Shown here: one piece after another, positions 39,434-48,390 of the stretch
How the letters are laid out: each line of letters begins with the position of its first letter
Position numbering within the stretch: the stretch's first letter is position 1
Origin: Actinomycetota bacterium
GTDB lineage: Bacteria > Actinomycetota > Actinomycetes > Propionibacteriales > Propionibacteriaceae
Length of the DNA: 64,000 nt
NCBI GenBank assembly: GCA_020161015.1
Contig: JAIUOT010000058.1
Coordinates: 1 to 64,000 of the forward strand
Direction of reading: 5' to 3'
Program-made: the position numbers and the translations under genes
Notes under the pieces: generated by a model
What the model was told of the DNA's origin: nothing
The model's input: only the letters and a program-made list of their open reading frames with translations
Database searches by the model: none

Positions 39434-39732
39434 CCGCGCCGGCGGACGAGCGTCCCCCCAAGAGCTTCTTCCAGCAGGTGCTGGGGCAGTGGCCGCTGGC
39501 CTCGGTGCTCGCCGGCGTCACCGCCGGGCTGGTGATCGTGGCGATGAGCCACTGGCGTGCCGGCAGCACCCTGATCGGCCTGTCGATCACCGCGGGTGGG
39601 CTGCTGCGGCTGATGCCCCAGCGGCGGGTCGGGCTGCTCGCGGTGCGCAACCGTGCGCTGGACGCCGTCGTGCTGCTCGGCATCGGCATCGGCATCACCG
39701 TGCTGGCCTGGTGGGTCCCGCCCAGCCGCTGA
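39430..39732 (+). CDS. DUF3017 family small membrane protein
   Basis: A 100-residue protein with three helices (about residues 23–42, 46–62, 75–97). Its coupling to folD by ATGA is conserved in actinobacteria. Function unknown. In Streptomyces the next gene is mdh; here a terminator and about 12 kb of other genes intervene. Confidence 0.85.
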
Positions 39733-39747
39733 CGTCCGGCGGTCCTC

Positions 39748-39781
39748 GCGCCCGGCAGAACCGGCTGCCGCCGCCGGGCGC
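39748..39781 (+). terminator. Terminator after the purN–purH–folD–DUF3017 operon
   Basis: Perfect nine-base arms GCGCCCGGC (39748–39756) and GCCGGGCGC (39773–39781), with an inner GGCAG/CTGCC extension. Confidence 0.7.
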
Positions 39782-39874
39782 CCGGCGCTAGGATCGGACT
39801 GGCTCGCGTCGCCAGGCCGGTCGCGGCCCCGATCACACGACACCCGGTGCCAGGCCGACCGGTTCGGGGATCCC

Positions 39875-41263
39875 ATGACCACGCCCACCACAGCCCGTCC
39901 CATCGACCGCGCGCGCATCGCCGAGCTCACCGAGGCCGAGCAGGCCCGCCTCGACCAGCGCACCAGCGCCTCCCGCGACCTCTACGCCCGCGCCCGCGCC
40001 CACCTGTCCGGCGGCGTCGCGTCGTCCTACCAGGGACGCGACCCGTGGCCCATCTACATCGACCGCGGCGAGGGCCCGCGCATCTGGGACATCGACGGCA
40101 CCGAGTACTTCGACTTCCACAACGGCTTCGGCTCGATGGTGCAGGGCCACGCCCACCCGGCGATCGGCGCGGCCATCGCCGCCCGCTACCCGCAGGGCAC
40201 CCACTTCGGCTGCGCGACGCCGGACAGCATCGCCGTGGCCGCGGAGCTCTCCCGGCGCTGGGGGCTGCCGCAGTGGCGGTTCACCAACTCCGGCTCGGAG
40301 TCCACGATGGACGCCATCCGCATCGCCCGCGCCTACACGGGCCGGGACACGGTGATGAAGATCTTCGGCTCCTACCACGGCCACCACGACACGGTGATGG
40401 TGTCGATCGGCGTCGCCTACGACACCATCGGCGACCGCGAGAACCTGGCGTCGCTGCCGTACGGTGCCGGCATCCCGCAGTCGGTGGTCGACATGACCGT
40501 GGCCGTGCCGTTCAACGACGCCCCGGCCATGGAGCGGCGCATCCAGCGGCTCGCGGACGAGGGGCGCCTGCCCGCCTGCGTGATCATGGAGGCGGCCATG
40601 ATGAACCTGGGCGTGGTGCTGCCCGACCCCGGCTACCTCGAGGCCGTCCGCGAGATCACCCGCCGCTACGGCATCGTGCTGATCTTCGACGAGGTCAAGA
40701 CCGGCCTGTGCGTGGCGCCGGGCGGCGCCACCGAGCGGTTCGGCGTCGTCCCCGACCTGGTCACGCTGGCCAAGGCGCTGGGCGGCGGGCTGCCGTCCGG
40801 TGCCATCGGCGGCACGGCAGAGGTGATGGCGGTCGTCGAGGACGGCTCGGTCTACCAGGTGGGCACCTACAACGGGAACCCGCTGTCGATGGCGGCCGCG
40901 CGGGCCTCGCTGGAGGAGGTGCTGACGCCGGCGGCGTATGCCCACCTCGCCCGCCTCAACGACCGCATCCTCGCCGGCACCCGCGACGTGATCGCCCGCT
41001 ACGACCTGCCGGGCTACGCGGTCGGCATCGGCTCCAAGGGCTGCGTGACCTTCTCGTCGTCCCCGGTGCGCGACTACGAGACGTTCAAGGCCAACCAGGA
41101 CGTCGACCTGACCACGCTGACCTGGCTGTGGAACATGAACCGCGGCATCTTCGCGACGCCCGGCCGCGAGGAGGAGTGGACGCTGTCGGTGACCCACACC
41201 GACGAGGCGATCGACCACTACGTGGCCGTCTTCGACGAATTGGCGGCCGCGCTCCGCGCCTGA
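39875..41263 (+). CDS. Class III aminotransferase (glutamate-1-semialdehyde mutase-like)
   Basis: A 462-residue fold-type I PLP enzyme. The PLP lysine is in TLAKALGGGLPSGAIGG and the cofactor Asp in LIFDEVKTG; the substrate/cofactor motif NSGSESTMDAIRIARAYTG is also seen. The closest look is to the HemL-like branch of aminotransferases, but no heme genes are nearby and residues before the core differ, so another amino-group acceptor is likely. A −10 TAGGAT (39789–39794) implies a leader of about 75 bases. Stands alone between two terminators. Confidence 0.9.
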   Translation: MTTPTTARPIDRARIAELTEAEQARLDQRTSASRDLYARARAHLSGGVASSYQGRDPWPIYIDRGEGPRIWDIDGTEYFDFHNGFGSMVQGHAHPAIGAAIAARYPQGTHFGCATPDSIAVAAELSRRWGLPQWRFTNSGSESTMDAIRIARAYTGRDTVMKIFGSYHGHHDTVMVSIGVAYDTIGDRENLASLPYGAGIPQSVVDMTVAVPFNDAPAMERRIQRLADEGRLPACVIMEAAMMNLGVVLPDPGYLEAVREITRRYGIVLIFDEVKTGLCVAPGGATERFGVVPDLVTLAKALGGGLPSGAIGGTAEVMAVVEDGSVYQVGTYNGNPLSMAAARASLEEVLTPAAYAHLARLNDRILAGTRDVIARYDLPGYAVGIGSKGCVTFSSSPVRDYETFKANQDVDLTTLTWLWNMNRGIFATPGREEEWTLSVTHTDEAIDHYVAVFDELAAALRA

Positions 41264-41274
41264 CCCCTGGCCTC

Positions 41275-41304
41275 CGGCCGGGTCACCTCCGGGTGGCCCG
41301 GCCG
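41275..41304 (+). terminator. Terminator after the aminotransferase gene
   Basis: Twelve-base arms 41275–41286 and 41293–41304 with one G·U pair and a six-base loop. Confidence 0.75.
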
Positions 41305-41312
41305 TCGTCGTC

Positions 41313-41358
41313 TTGCGCTCAGGATCGCGTGTCGCTATCATGCAAGTAAGTACTTGCA
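41313..41358 (+). promoter_or_regulatory. Promoter with overlapping TetR-type operator
   Basis: −35 TTGCGC (41313–41318), 17-base spacer, −10 TATCAT (41336–41341). The inverted repeat TGCAAGTA-AG-TACTTGCA (41341–41358, perfect eight-base arms) overlaps the −10 and the transcription start, so a bound TetR dimer would block its own promoter. Confidence 0.75.
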
Positions 41359-41371
41359 CACAGGAGTGGAG

Positions 41372-41971
41372 ATGGTGACAGGAGCAGCCTCGAAGGTGCT
41401 CGACGCGGCGTCCCGGCTGTTCGCCGAGCGCGGCTACCAGGCGACGACGACCCGGGCGATCGCGGACGCGGCCGGGGTGAACGAGGTGACGGTGTTCCGC
41501 GCGTTCGGCAACAAGCAGGGCATCCTGCGGGCGATCGGGGAACGGCTGGCCGCGGCGCAGGCCGGACACGTCGCGCGCGACCTCGGTGGCGCCGACGTGC
41601 GCGCCACGCTGCGCGAACTGGCCCGCCAGGAGGTGGCGAACGGCCTGGCCGAGGGCGCCCTGGTGACCCGCCTCGCCTTCGAGGCGGGCTCGGTGGCCGA
41701 GGTGGCGGAGGTGTTCGCGGACGGCCCGAGCTCGAACCTCGACGGGCTGGCGGGCTACCTCGCCGAGGCGCAGGCCGCCGGGCGGCTGCGGGACGACGTC
41801 CCCGCCCGGACCATCGCGGAGGCCTTCTTCGCCCTGACCTCCAGCTTCGTGATCACCCGGACGGTGCTCGGCGGTGCCGTCGAGGACCCGGAGGTGCTGG
41901 ACGCGACCGTGGGCGACCTGTTCGAGCTGTTCTGGAGCGGCGCTGCGCCGCGGAGCGAGGGGGAGAAGTGA
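41372..41971 (+). CDS. TetR-family transcriptional regulator, probably autoregulated
   Basis: A 199-residue repressor. The N-terminal helix-turn-helix reads FAERGYQATTTRAIADAAGV with NEVTVFRAFGNKQGILRAI after it; the C-terminal ligand domain is variable. AGGAG five bases before the ATG supports this start. A perfect palindrome covers its promoter. Its stop overlaps the membrane-protein gene (GTGA), so the two are co-expressed and the partner is the likeliest regulated function. Ligand unknown. Confidence 0.93.
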   Translation: MVTGAASKVLDAASRLFAERGYQATTTRAIADAAGVNEVTVFRAFGNKQGILRAIGERLAAAQAGHVARDLGGADVRATLRELARQEVANGLAEGALVTRLAFEAGSVAEVAEVFADGPSSNLDGLAGYLAEAQAAGRLRDDVPARTIAEAFFALTSSFVITRTVLGGAVEDPEVLDATVGDLFELFWSGAAPRSEGEK

Positions 41972-42879
41972 GCACCGCGCACGTCCGGCTGCTGGCCGGC
42001 TACAGCGTCCTCGTGGCCCTGCTCGCCGGAACGGCCGCGGCGATCGGCATCACCCAGCGGGGCAGCGGAGCGACGGCAGAGGCGACCAGCATCCTCGGCG
42101 AGCGGTACAGCTACGCCATCGACGGCGTCTACGCGCACAACGCCGTCCGGGTCGTCGCCGAGGGCGTCGGCTGGGACGCGGTGACGCTGTTCCTCGCCGT
42201 CCCGGCCCTTCTGGTGGCAGCCGTCTTCGTGGCCCGCGGGTCGCTGCGCGCACGCCTGGCAGCGCTCGGCCTGTTCGGCTACCTGGCCTACCAGTACCTG
42301 ATGTACGCGATGTTCTGGGCGGTCGGGCCGCTCTTCCCGCTGTTCGTGGTGCTCTACCCGGCCGCGCTCCTGGGCATCGCCTGGATCGTCGGGACGCTCG
42401 ACACCCGGGCGCTGGCCGCGGCGGTGCGCCCGGGCTTCCCGCGGCGGACGCTCGCGGTGTTCGCCGCGGTGATGTCGGCGATGCTCGTGGTGATGTGGGT
42501 GCCCCGGATCGCCGCCGGGATCGCCGGGGACCCGGTCGGGGCCAACCTGCTGGGCACGCCGACGCTCACCGTCCAGGCCCTCGACCTGGGGCTGGTGGTG
42601 CCGCTCTCCCTCGCCACCGCCGTGCTCGTGTGGCGCCGTCACCGGGCCGGCTACGTGCTGGGTGCGCTGTTCACCGTGAAGGCGGTGACGATGGCCGGCG
42701 CGATCGTCGCCATGCTGGTCTCCGCCTGGATGGTCGAGGGGACCCTCGAGGTCGTCCCGTTCGCGATCTTCGGTGCCGTCACGGCCTTCGCCGGCGTCCT
42801 CGCTGCCCGGGTTCTGCTCGCCGTCCCCGACCGCCTCGCCGCCGTGCTGCCCGTCCCTGAGCCGGTCAGCGGCCGGTGA
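41968..42879 (+). CDS. Polytopic membrane protein of unknown function, coupled to TetR
   Basis: A 303-residue protein with about eight helices. A first helix (about 8–28) is followed by an extracytoplasmic loop of about 45 residues (RYSYAIDGVYAHNAVRVVAE). Then come closely spaced helices, with an aromatic motif FGYLAYQYLMYAMFW. I do not recognise the family. The GTG start lies within the TetR stop. Tail-to-tail with the acyl-CoA ligase, 18 bases apart. Confidence 0.8.
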   Translation: MSTAHVRLLAGYSVLVALLAGTAAAIGITQRGSGATAEATSILGERYSYAIDGVYAHNAVRVVAEGVGWDAVTLFLAVPALLVAAVFVARGSLRARLAALGLFGYLAYQYLMYAMFWAVGPLFPLFVVLYPAALLGIAWIVGTLDTRALAAAVRPGFPRRTLAVFAAVMSAMLVVMWVPRIAAGIAGDPVGANLLGTPTLTVQALDLGLVVPLSLATAVLVWRRHRAGYVLGALFTVKAVTMAGAIVAMLVSAWMVEGTLEVVPFAIFGAVTAFAGVLAARVLLAVPDRLAAVLPVPEPVSGR

Positions 42880-42897
42880 GCCGCGAGGCGGAGCGGG

Positions 42898-44625
42898 TCA
42901 GCGGAAGTCGCGCTCGTGGAACTGGCCCTCGGACGCGTCCCCGGCCACCCGGTGGGCCTCGCGCTCGCGCAGCTCGACCCGGCGGATCTTGCCCGAGATG
43001 GTCTTGGGCAGCTCGTTGACGAACTCGACGATCCGCACCCGCTGGTAGGCCGACAGGCGCTCGCGGGCGTGGGCGAAGATCTCCGCGGCCGCGTCCTGCG
43101 GACGGGCCGCGATGTCCTGCACCAGGCAGATGAACGCCTTGGGGACCGCGGCGCGCAGCGGGTCGGGGCTGGGCACGATCGCGACCTCGGTCACGTAGGG
43201 GTGCTCCAGCAGGATGGACTCCAGCTCGAAGGGGGAGATCTTGTAGTCGGAGGCCTTGAACACGTCGTCCGCCCGCCCGACGTAGGTGAGGTAGCCCTCG
43301 TCATCGGCCGAGGCGATGTCGCCGGTGTGGTAGAAGCCGTTGCGGCAGGCGTCCGCGGTCATCTCCGCGTCGTTGTGGTACCCCGCCATCAGCCCGAGGA
43401 TCGGCCGGGACAGGTCGAGGCAGATCTCGCCCTCGTCCGTCCGCTGCTCCCCGGTCACCGGGTCGAGCAGGACCACCGGGTACCCGGGCATCGGGCGTCC
43501 CATCGAGCCGTCCTTGACCACCTGGCCGGGGGAGTTGCCCACGCAGCAGGTCATCTCGGTCTGGCCGAAGCCGTCGCGGATCGTCGCCCCCCAGGCGCGG
43601 CGGACCTGCGTGATCACCTCAGGGTTCAGCGGCTCGCCGGCGCCGAGGAGTTCCCGCGGCGGCGTGCCGAGCTGGGTGAGGTCGGCCTGGATGAGCATCC
43701 GCCACACGGTCGGCGGGGCGCAGAAGGTGGTGACGTCGTGGGTGTCCATCACGCGCATCAGCGCGCCGGCGTCGAAGCGCTCGTAGTTGAAGACGAACAC
43801 GGTCGCCTGCGCGAGGAAGGGGGAGAAGAAGTTGCTCCAGGCGTGCTTGCCCCAGCCGGGGGAGGAGATGTTCAGGTGGACGTCTCCGGGACGGACGCCC
43901 AGCCACCACATCGTCGACAGGTGGCCCACGGGGTAGGAGACGTGGGTGTGCGCCACGAGCTTGGGGCGTGACGTGGTGCCGGAGGTGAAGTACAGCAGGC
44001 TGAGGTCGGACGCCTTCGTCGGTGCGCTCGGCGTGTACGCGGTGGGCGCCTTCTCCGACTCCGCCATCGAGACCCAGCCGGACGGGGTGCCGTCGCCGAC
44101 GCCGATGCGGAGCACCTGGCGAGGCAGCCCGGCCAGGCGCGACTTCAGCGCTGTGGGCGCCACCACGACGGACGCGCCGCCGTGCTCGACGCGGTAGCCG
44201 AGGTCGGCCGACGACAGCAGGGTCGAGGTGGGGATCGCGACGGCCCGGATCTTCAGCAGCGCCAGCAGCAGCTCCCACAGCTCGATGGTGTTGTTGAGCA
44301 TCACGATCACCCGGTCGCCGGCCCCCACGCCGAGGCTGCGCAGCCAGCGGGCGACCTGGTCGGAGCGCCGGGAGAGGTCGGCGTAGGTCCACGACCGGGC
44401 GGTGAGGTCCGCGGAGACGATCGTCACCGCGGGACGGTCGGGGTGCTCGCCGGCGACCACGTCGAACCACTCGGTGGCGAAGTTGAACTCGGTCAGCTCC
44501 GGCCAGCGGAAGCCGTCGACCGCGCCGCGGTAATCGGTGGCGTGGGCGAGCAGGAAGTCGCGCGCCTCACGAACGGTCTGGGTGGCGGCGGTGGCCGGGC
44601 GTCCGACGGGTGGCATGTGGATCAC
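42898..44625 (-). CDS. Acyl-CoA synthetase / AMP-dependent ligase (medium-chain type)
   Basis: A 575-residue adenylate-forming enzyme that activates a carboxylic acid to acyl-CoA. A10-type motifs are present: LYFTSGTTSRPKLVAHTH (phosphate loop), RDGFGQTEM, HTGDIASADDEGYLTYVGRA, and the catalytic lysine in PKTISGKIRR. Substrate is probably acetate, a short- or medium-chain fatty acid, or an aromatic acid. Start GTG 44625 or ATG 44616. −10 TAGGCT (44654–44659) on the minus strand and a palindrome at 44670–44687 lie upstream. Confidence 0.9.
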   Translation of the reverse strand: MIHMPPVGRPATAATQTVREARDFLLAHATDYRGAVDGFRWPELTEFNFATEWFDVVAGEHPDRPAVTIVSADLTARSWTYADLSRRSDQVARWLRSLGVGAGDRVIVMLNNTIELWELLLALLKIRAVAIPTSTLLSSADLGYRVEHGGASVVVAPTALKSRLAGLPRQVLRIGVGDGTPSGWVSMAESEKAPTAYTPSAPTKASDLSLLYFTSGTTSRPKLVAHTHVSYPVGHLSTMWWLGVRPGDVHLNISSPGWGKHAWSNFFSPFLAQATVFVFNYERFDAGALMRVMDTHDVTTFCAPPTVWRMLIQADLTQLGTPPRELLGAGEPLNPEVITQVRRAWGATIRDGFGQTEMTCCVGNSPGQVVKDGSMGRPMPGYPVVLLDPVTGEQRTDEGEICLDLSRPILGLMAGYHNDAEMTADACRNGFYHTGDIASADDEGYLTYVGRADDVFKASDYKISPFELESILLEHPYVTEVAIVPSPDPLRAAVPKAFICLVQDIAARPQDAAAEIFAHARERLSAYQRVRIVEFVNELPKTISGKIRRVELREREAHRVAGDASEGQFHERDFR

Positions 44626-44669
44626 ATCGCTTCTGCTGGAGAGGTCGCTCCCAAGCCTAAACTGCGCCT

Positions 44670-44687
44670 ACGTAACCGTAAGTACGT
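44670..44687 (-). promoter_or_regulatory. Palindromic site at the acyl-CoA ligase promoter
   Basis: ACGTA…TACGT arms around ACCGTAAG, overlapping the expected −35 of the minus-strand promoter (−10 at 44654–44659). It shares GTAAGTAC with the TetR operator at 41341–41358. A regulatory role is inferred. Confidence 0.45.
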
Positions 44688-44808
44688 TTCCACGGCCGAA
44701 CGAGGGCGTACGGGCTTTCCGGTTCTGCCACGGGCGAGCGTGCGGGCCGATAGTGTCCGGACGGTTTGCCCACAGGCCCGCCCCCGCGGGCCCAGCCGAG
44801 GAGTAGAA

Positions 44809-47800
44809 GTGAAGCGGTCGTTGTCGCGTCGGATGTGCGTCGTCCTGGCATTGGCGGTGACTTTCCCCGGCTTCGCGCCAACGGTCGCCCGTGCTGCCGA
44901 GGACGTGTTGCGCACGCCCCTCGCCGTGTCCCCTGTGAAGACCGGCGTTCTCGCGGCGTCCGGACAGAGCCTCCTCGCCTACGCGACGTCGGCCCAGCTC
45001 AGCACGGACCGTGGGAAGACCTGGGAGCCGGCGGCCTTCGAGGACCGTGATGACCTCTGGCTCGACTCCGTCCACTCCACCAAGGCGGTGCTCACTGACT
45101 ACGGCCAGCTGGTCGACGTGTTCGACCTGGCCACCAACCGGAACGTCGAGTACTCCGTTCCGGAGGAGGTGGGCGAGGTGTTCGGCGCCAGCGCAACGGT
45201 CGCCCTCACCGGCCTCTGGGACGACGGCATCAATGGCTACTGGTACTCGGCGATCGACCTCGCCACCGGCGAGGTGACCGAACTCCTCGACGACTGGTTC
45301 GACGACTGGCCGTCGGGCTACGACAGCAACGACCAGTCCCTGATCTACGGCATCGTGGGCGAACACGGTGCTGTCCTGCAGACCAACTACATCTACGACA
45401 ACGTGCAGGTCGCCACGGACATCGACCCGCTGCTCCTCGACGGAGGGATGGGCGGGGACATCTTCAGGGTGAAGGGCTACGTCCCCTACGTCGGCATCGT
45501 GGGCGATCGCGTGGAGTACGTGAAGCGGGTCGACAAGGCGGTGTCGGTCTGCTCGCGCCCCCTCGACGGGATCGGGGAGACGTGCGCTCTGGTCGCCACG
45601 CTGGGTAGTGCGTCGCACAGCGTCATGGCCGACCGGTCCGGTGCTGCGATCCGCCTGGAGCTCAACGGCGTCGAGTACCTCTGGGAGAACTCCCAGCTGA
45701 CGCGCGTGTCCTACGTCGGTTCCTCCGCCGTCTGGACGGGGATCGGCAACCCGGACCGGCCGCTGTTGCGCGTGTCCGCCACCTCCTCGGGGAGCATTCA
45801 GGAGGTCGCCGCCGACGGGGCGTCCACCAAGCTGTTCGACGACTTCGGCGACCCGATCTCGCCGGATTACCTCGACCTCGCAGCCGACCGGGTAGCCGGC
45901 GTCGACAAGCGACTGAACGCCTGGAGCCGTTCGCTGTCGGCCGAGGCGATCGGCCCTGAGTCGGTCTTCGGGGCCCACACCTCGAACGTGGTGCTCACTT
46001 CCGGTCGCACCGTCGTGAAGGGCGAGACCGGGCTGACCTTCTACGACCGCGGCGCCAAGAAGTCGTCGTTCGCGACCACGGGCGCCCTCGTCGACGCCAG
46101 CGGCCCGTACGCGTTGGTGAACGTGGCTGGCAAGGGCTCCATCCGCACCTCCTCGGGCGCCGTTGCCGCCACGAATCCGGTCGGCATCTTCGGCACCCGG
46201 TACGTCAGCAAGGTCGACGCCAGCCACTTCAGTGTTCTGGATGTGGCAGACCCGCAGTTCTCGGTCGGCCCCATCGAGTTGACCGCTGGCATGGGGACGT
46301 GGACTCCGTTCCAGACTCGAATGTGGGGCGATTGGGTCAGCGTCGACATGGAGCTGGGCGACGCGATCAACACCCGCGTCTACAACGTCGCGCACAACGA
46401 ATGGGGCGGCTCCTACGAGAACGGCTTGGTGATCTCGCTCGGCGACGGTGTAGCTGTCGTCCGGGACCGCACCGCGGAGAAGCTCGTGTTGTGGAACTAC
46501 GTCACCGACGAACGGGTCGACATCGAAGGTGACATCGCGGCGCTCGACGATGGCAACCACCTCGTCTATGCCGACGACGACGAGCTGATCGTCACCACCG
46601 TTCCGGGTGCCGGTGCTTCGGCGCCGCGCATCCTCGGCATGGTTGCGCCGTCCACGAGCTTCAACCCCAACGCGGGACCGTGGAAGGTGGACTTCGACGC
46701 CACCAAGCCGCTGGCCGAGTCCGTGCTGGAGATCAGCCACGGCACCGGCGAGGACAAGGTGATCGACAAGGTGATCACCGTCCCGGCGTCCACCGACGGC
46801 TCCCTCCGCGGCGTGAGCTGGGACGGCCGCAACGGCGACGGCGAGTGGATGGCCGACGGTGACTACGCCTGGACGCTGCGCACCGCTGTGGTCAGCGACG
46901 AGTCCCCGGCGCTGGTTGCGATCGACGGCACCTCGCCGGTCACCGGCATCGTGACGGTGAAGGCGGCGAACCTGGGCACGGCGACGGGCCCGACGCCGAA
47001 GATCTCCGACACGACCCCGACGGTCGCCCAGACCCTGACCGCGACCCCGGGTGCCTGGACGCCGGCGAACGTGCAGCTGGCCTACCAGTGGTACCGCGGC
47101 ACGACCGCGATCCCGGGGGCGACCGCGCCGACCTACGCCGTGCAGCCGGCCGACGCCGGGCAGGCACTCAAGGTGAAGGTCACCGGCAGCTGCCCGGGGA
47201 CGGAGTCGTTCTGCCGGGGGTACGCGACGGCGTCGAAGACCTCTGCTGCCACCTCGACGGTGGCGAAGGCGACCATCACCCCGGCGCCGGTGCCGACCCT
47301 GGACGCCACCTCCGCGGTGGTCGACACCCCGATCACGGCGACCACCGGGGTCTGGGGGCCCGATCCGGTCACCCTGTCCTTCCAGTGGTACAAGGTGAAC
47401 TCGAAGGGCACGTCCTCGGCGATCAAGGGCGCCACGTCGGCCACCTTCACCCCCACCGGAGCCGAGGTCGGCTACAAGCTGAAGCTCAAGGTCACGGGCA
47501 CCAGGCCGGGCTACACCACCAAGGGGGTGTACTCGGCGTTGACCGGCAAGGTGGCCACGGCGAGCTTCACCTCGGTGGCGGACCCGACGGTGACCGGCTC
47601 GGTCAAGGTCGGCATGCCGCTGGCCGCCGTTCCTGGCGCCTCCGACCCGGCCGCGAGCTACTCCTACCAGTGGTACCGCGGGACGAGCACCATCAGTGGC
47701 GCGACCGCGGCCACGTACCGCACGACGGCGACCGACCTCGGCAAGCAGATCCGGGTTCGGGTCACGTACAAGCGCTCCGGCTACGTCAGCGTCTCCCGCT

Positions 47801-48384
47801 ACTCGGCCTTCACCGGCGCGATCGAGCCGGGGATCATCGCGGTCACGCCGAAGCTGGATGACACGACTCCGGTGGTGGGCCAGGTGCTGAGGATCACCGA
47901 CGCGACCTCGATCGGGTCCTGGAATCCGTCCGATGCCACGGCGGCCTACCAGTGGTACCGCGACACCACCGCGATCCCGGGTGCGACCGAGGCGACCTAC
48001 GAGGTGCAGTCCGCGGACGTCGGCAAGGCGATCAAGGTGAAGGTGACCGGGTCGAAGGACGGGTACGCCTCGGTGGCCAAGACCTCGGCGGCGTCCAGCG
48101 ACGTGGCCAAGGGCACGTTCACCACGAAGCCGGTGCCGACGATCGAGGGCGAGCTGACGGTCGGCTCCACGCTGACCGCGGTGCACGGCGACTGGTCACC
48201 GGCGCCGACCTCGTTCACCTACGCCTGGTACCGGTCCGGTACCGCGATCACCGGCCAGGCCGCCAGCACCTACACGGTGGTGGCTGCCGACGCCGGCAGG
48301 ACGATCACGGTGAAGGTGACCGCCGTCCGCAGCGGCTTCACGTCGGCGAGCGCGACCTCGGCAGGCGTGCTGATCCCGGCCTGA
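44809..48384 (+). CDS. Secreted Asp-box/Ig-repeat paralog A (five C-terminal Ig-like repeats)
   Basis: A 1191-residue exported protein of no known function. GAGGAG four bases before GTG 44809 sets the start, and a −10 TAGTGT lies at 44751–44756. Signal peptide 1–30, then an Asp-box (STDRGKTW, 65–72) and a beta-rich region to about 600 containing C248 and C259. Family motifs in that region are FYDRG, GPYALV and MWGDW. A FlgD-like Ig module (about 610–710, STDGSLRGVSWDGRNGDGEW) follows, then five Ig-like repeats of about 90 residues marked by YQWYR (about 725–1191). The other four paralogs have only two repeats. It ends six bases from the stop of a lipoprotein gene on the other strand. Confidence 0.85.
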   Translation: MKRSLSRRMCVVLALAVTFPGFAPTVARAAEDVLRTPLAVSPVKTGVLAASGQSLLAYATSAQLSTDRGKTWEPAAFEDRDDLWLDSVHSTKAVLTDYGQLVDVFDLATNRNVEYSVPEEVGEVFGASATVALTGLWDDGINGYWYSAIDLATGEVTELLDDWFDDWPSGYDSNDQSLIYGIVGEHGAVLQTNYIYDNVQVATDIDPLLLDGGMGGDIFRVKGYVPYVGIVGDRVEYVKRVDKAVSVCSRPLDGIGETCALVATLGSASHSVMADRSGAAIRLELNGVEYLWENSQLTRVSYVGSSAVWTGIGNPDRPLLRVSATSSGSIQEVAADGASTKLFDDFGDPISPDYLDLAADRVAGVDKRLNAWSRSLSAEAIGPESVFGAHTSNVVLTSGRTVVKGETGLTFYDRGAKKSSFATTGALVDASGPYALVNVAGKGSIRTSSGAVAATNPVGIFGTRYVSKVDASHFSVLDVADPQFSVGPIELTAGMGTWTPFQTRMWGDWVSVDMELGDAINTRVYNVAHNEWGGSYENGLVISLGDGVAVVRDRTAEKLVLWNYVTDERVDIEGDIAALDDGNHLVYADDDELIVTTVPGAGASAPRILGMVAPSTSFNPNAGPWKVDFDATKPLAESVLEISHGTGEDKVIDKVITVPASTDGSLRGVSWDGRNGDGEWMADGDYAWTLRTAVVSDESPALVAIDGTSPVTGIVTVKAANLGTATGPTPKISDTTPTVAQTLTATPGAWTPANVQLAYQWYRGTTAIPGATAPTYAVQPADAGQALKVKVTGSCPGTESFCRGYATASKTSAATSTVAKATITPAPVPTLDATSAVVDTPITATTGVWGPDPVTLSFQWYKVNSKGTSSAIKGATSATFTPTGAEVGYKLKLKVTGTRPGYTTKGVYSALTGKVATASFTSVADPTVTGSVKVGMPLAAVPGASDPAASYSYQWYRGTSTISGATAATYRTTATDLGKQIRVRVTYKRSGYVSVSRYSAFTGAIEPGIIAVTPKLDDTTPVVGQVLRITDATSIGSWNPSDATAAYQWYRDTTAIPGATEATYEVQSADVGKAIKVKVTGSKDGYASVAKTSAASSDVAKGTFTTKPVPTIEGELTVGSTLTAVHGDWSPAPTSFTYAWYRSGTAITGQAASTYTVVAADAGRTITVKVTAVRSGFTSASATSAGVLIPA

Positions 48385-48390
48385 TCCGGG

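Noticed and set aside
46980-48384. Repeats in paralog A as a CRISPR or mobile-element repeat
   Set aside because: They are in frame, of about 270–300 bases, degenerate, and code for Ig-like domains.
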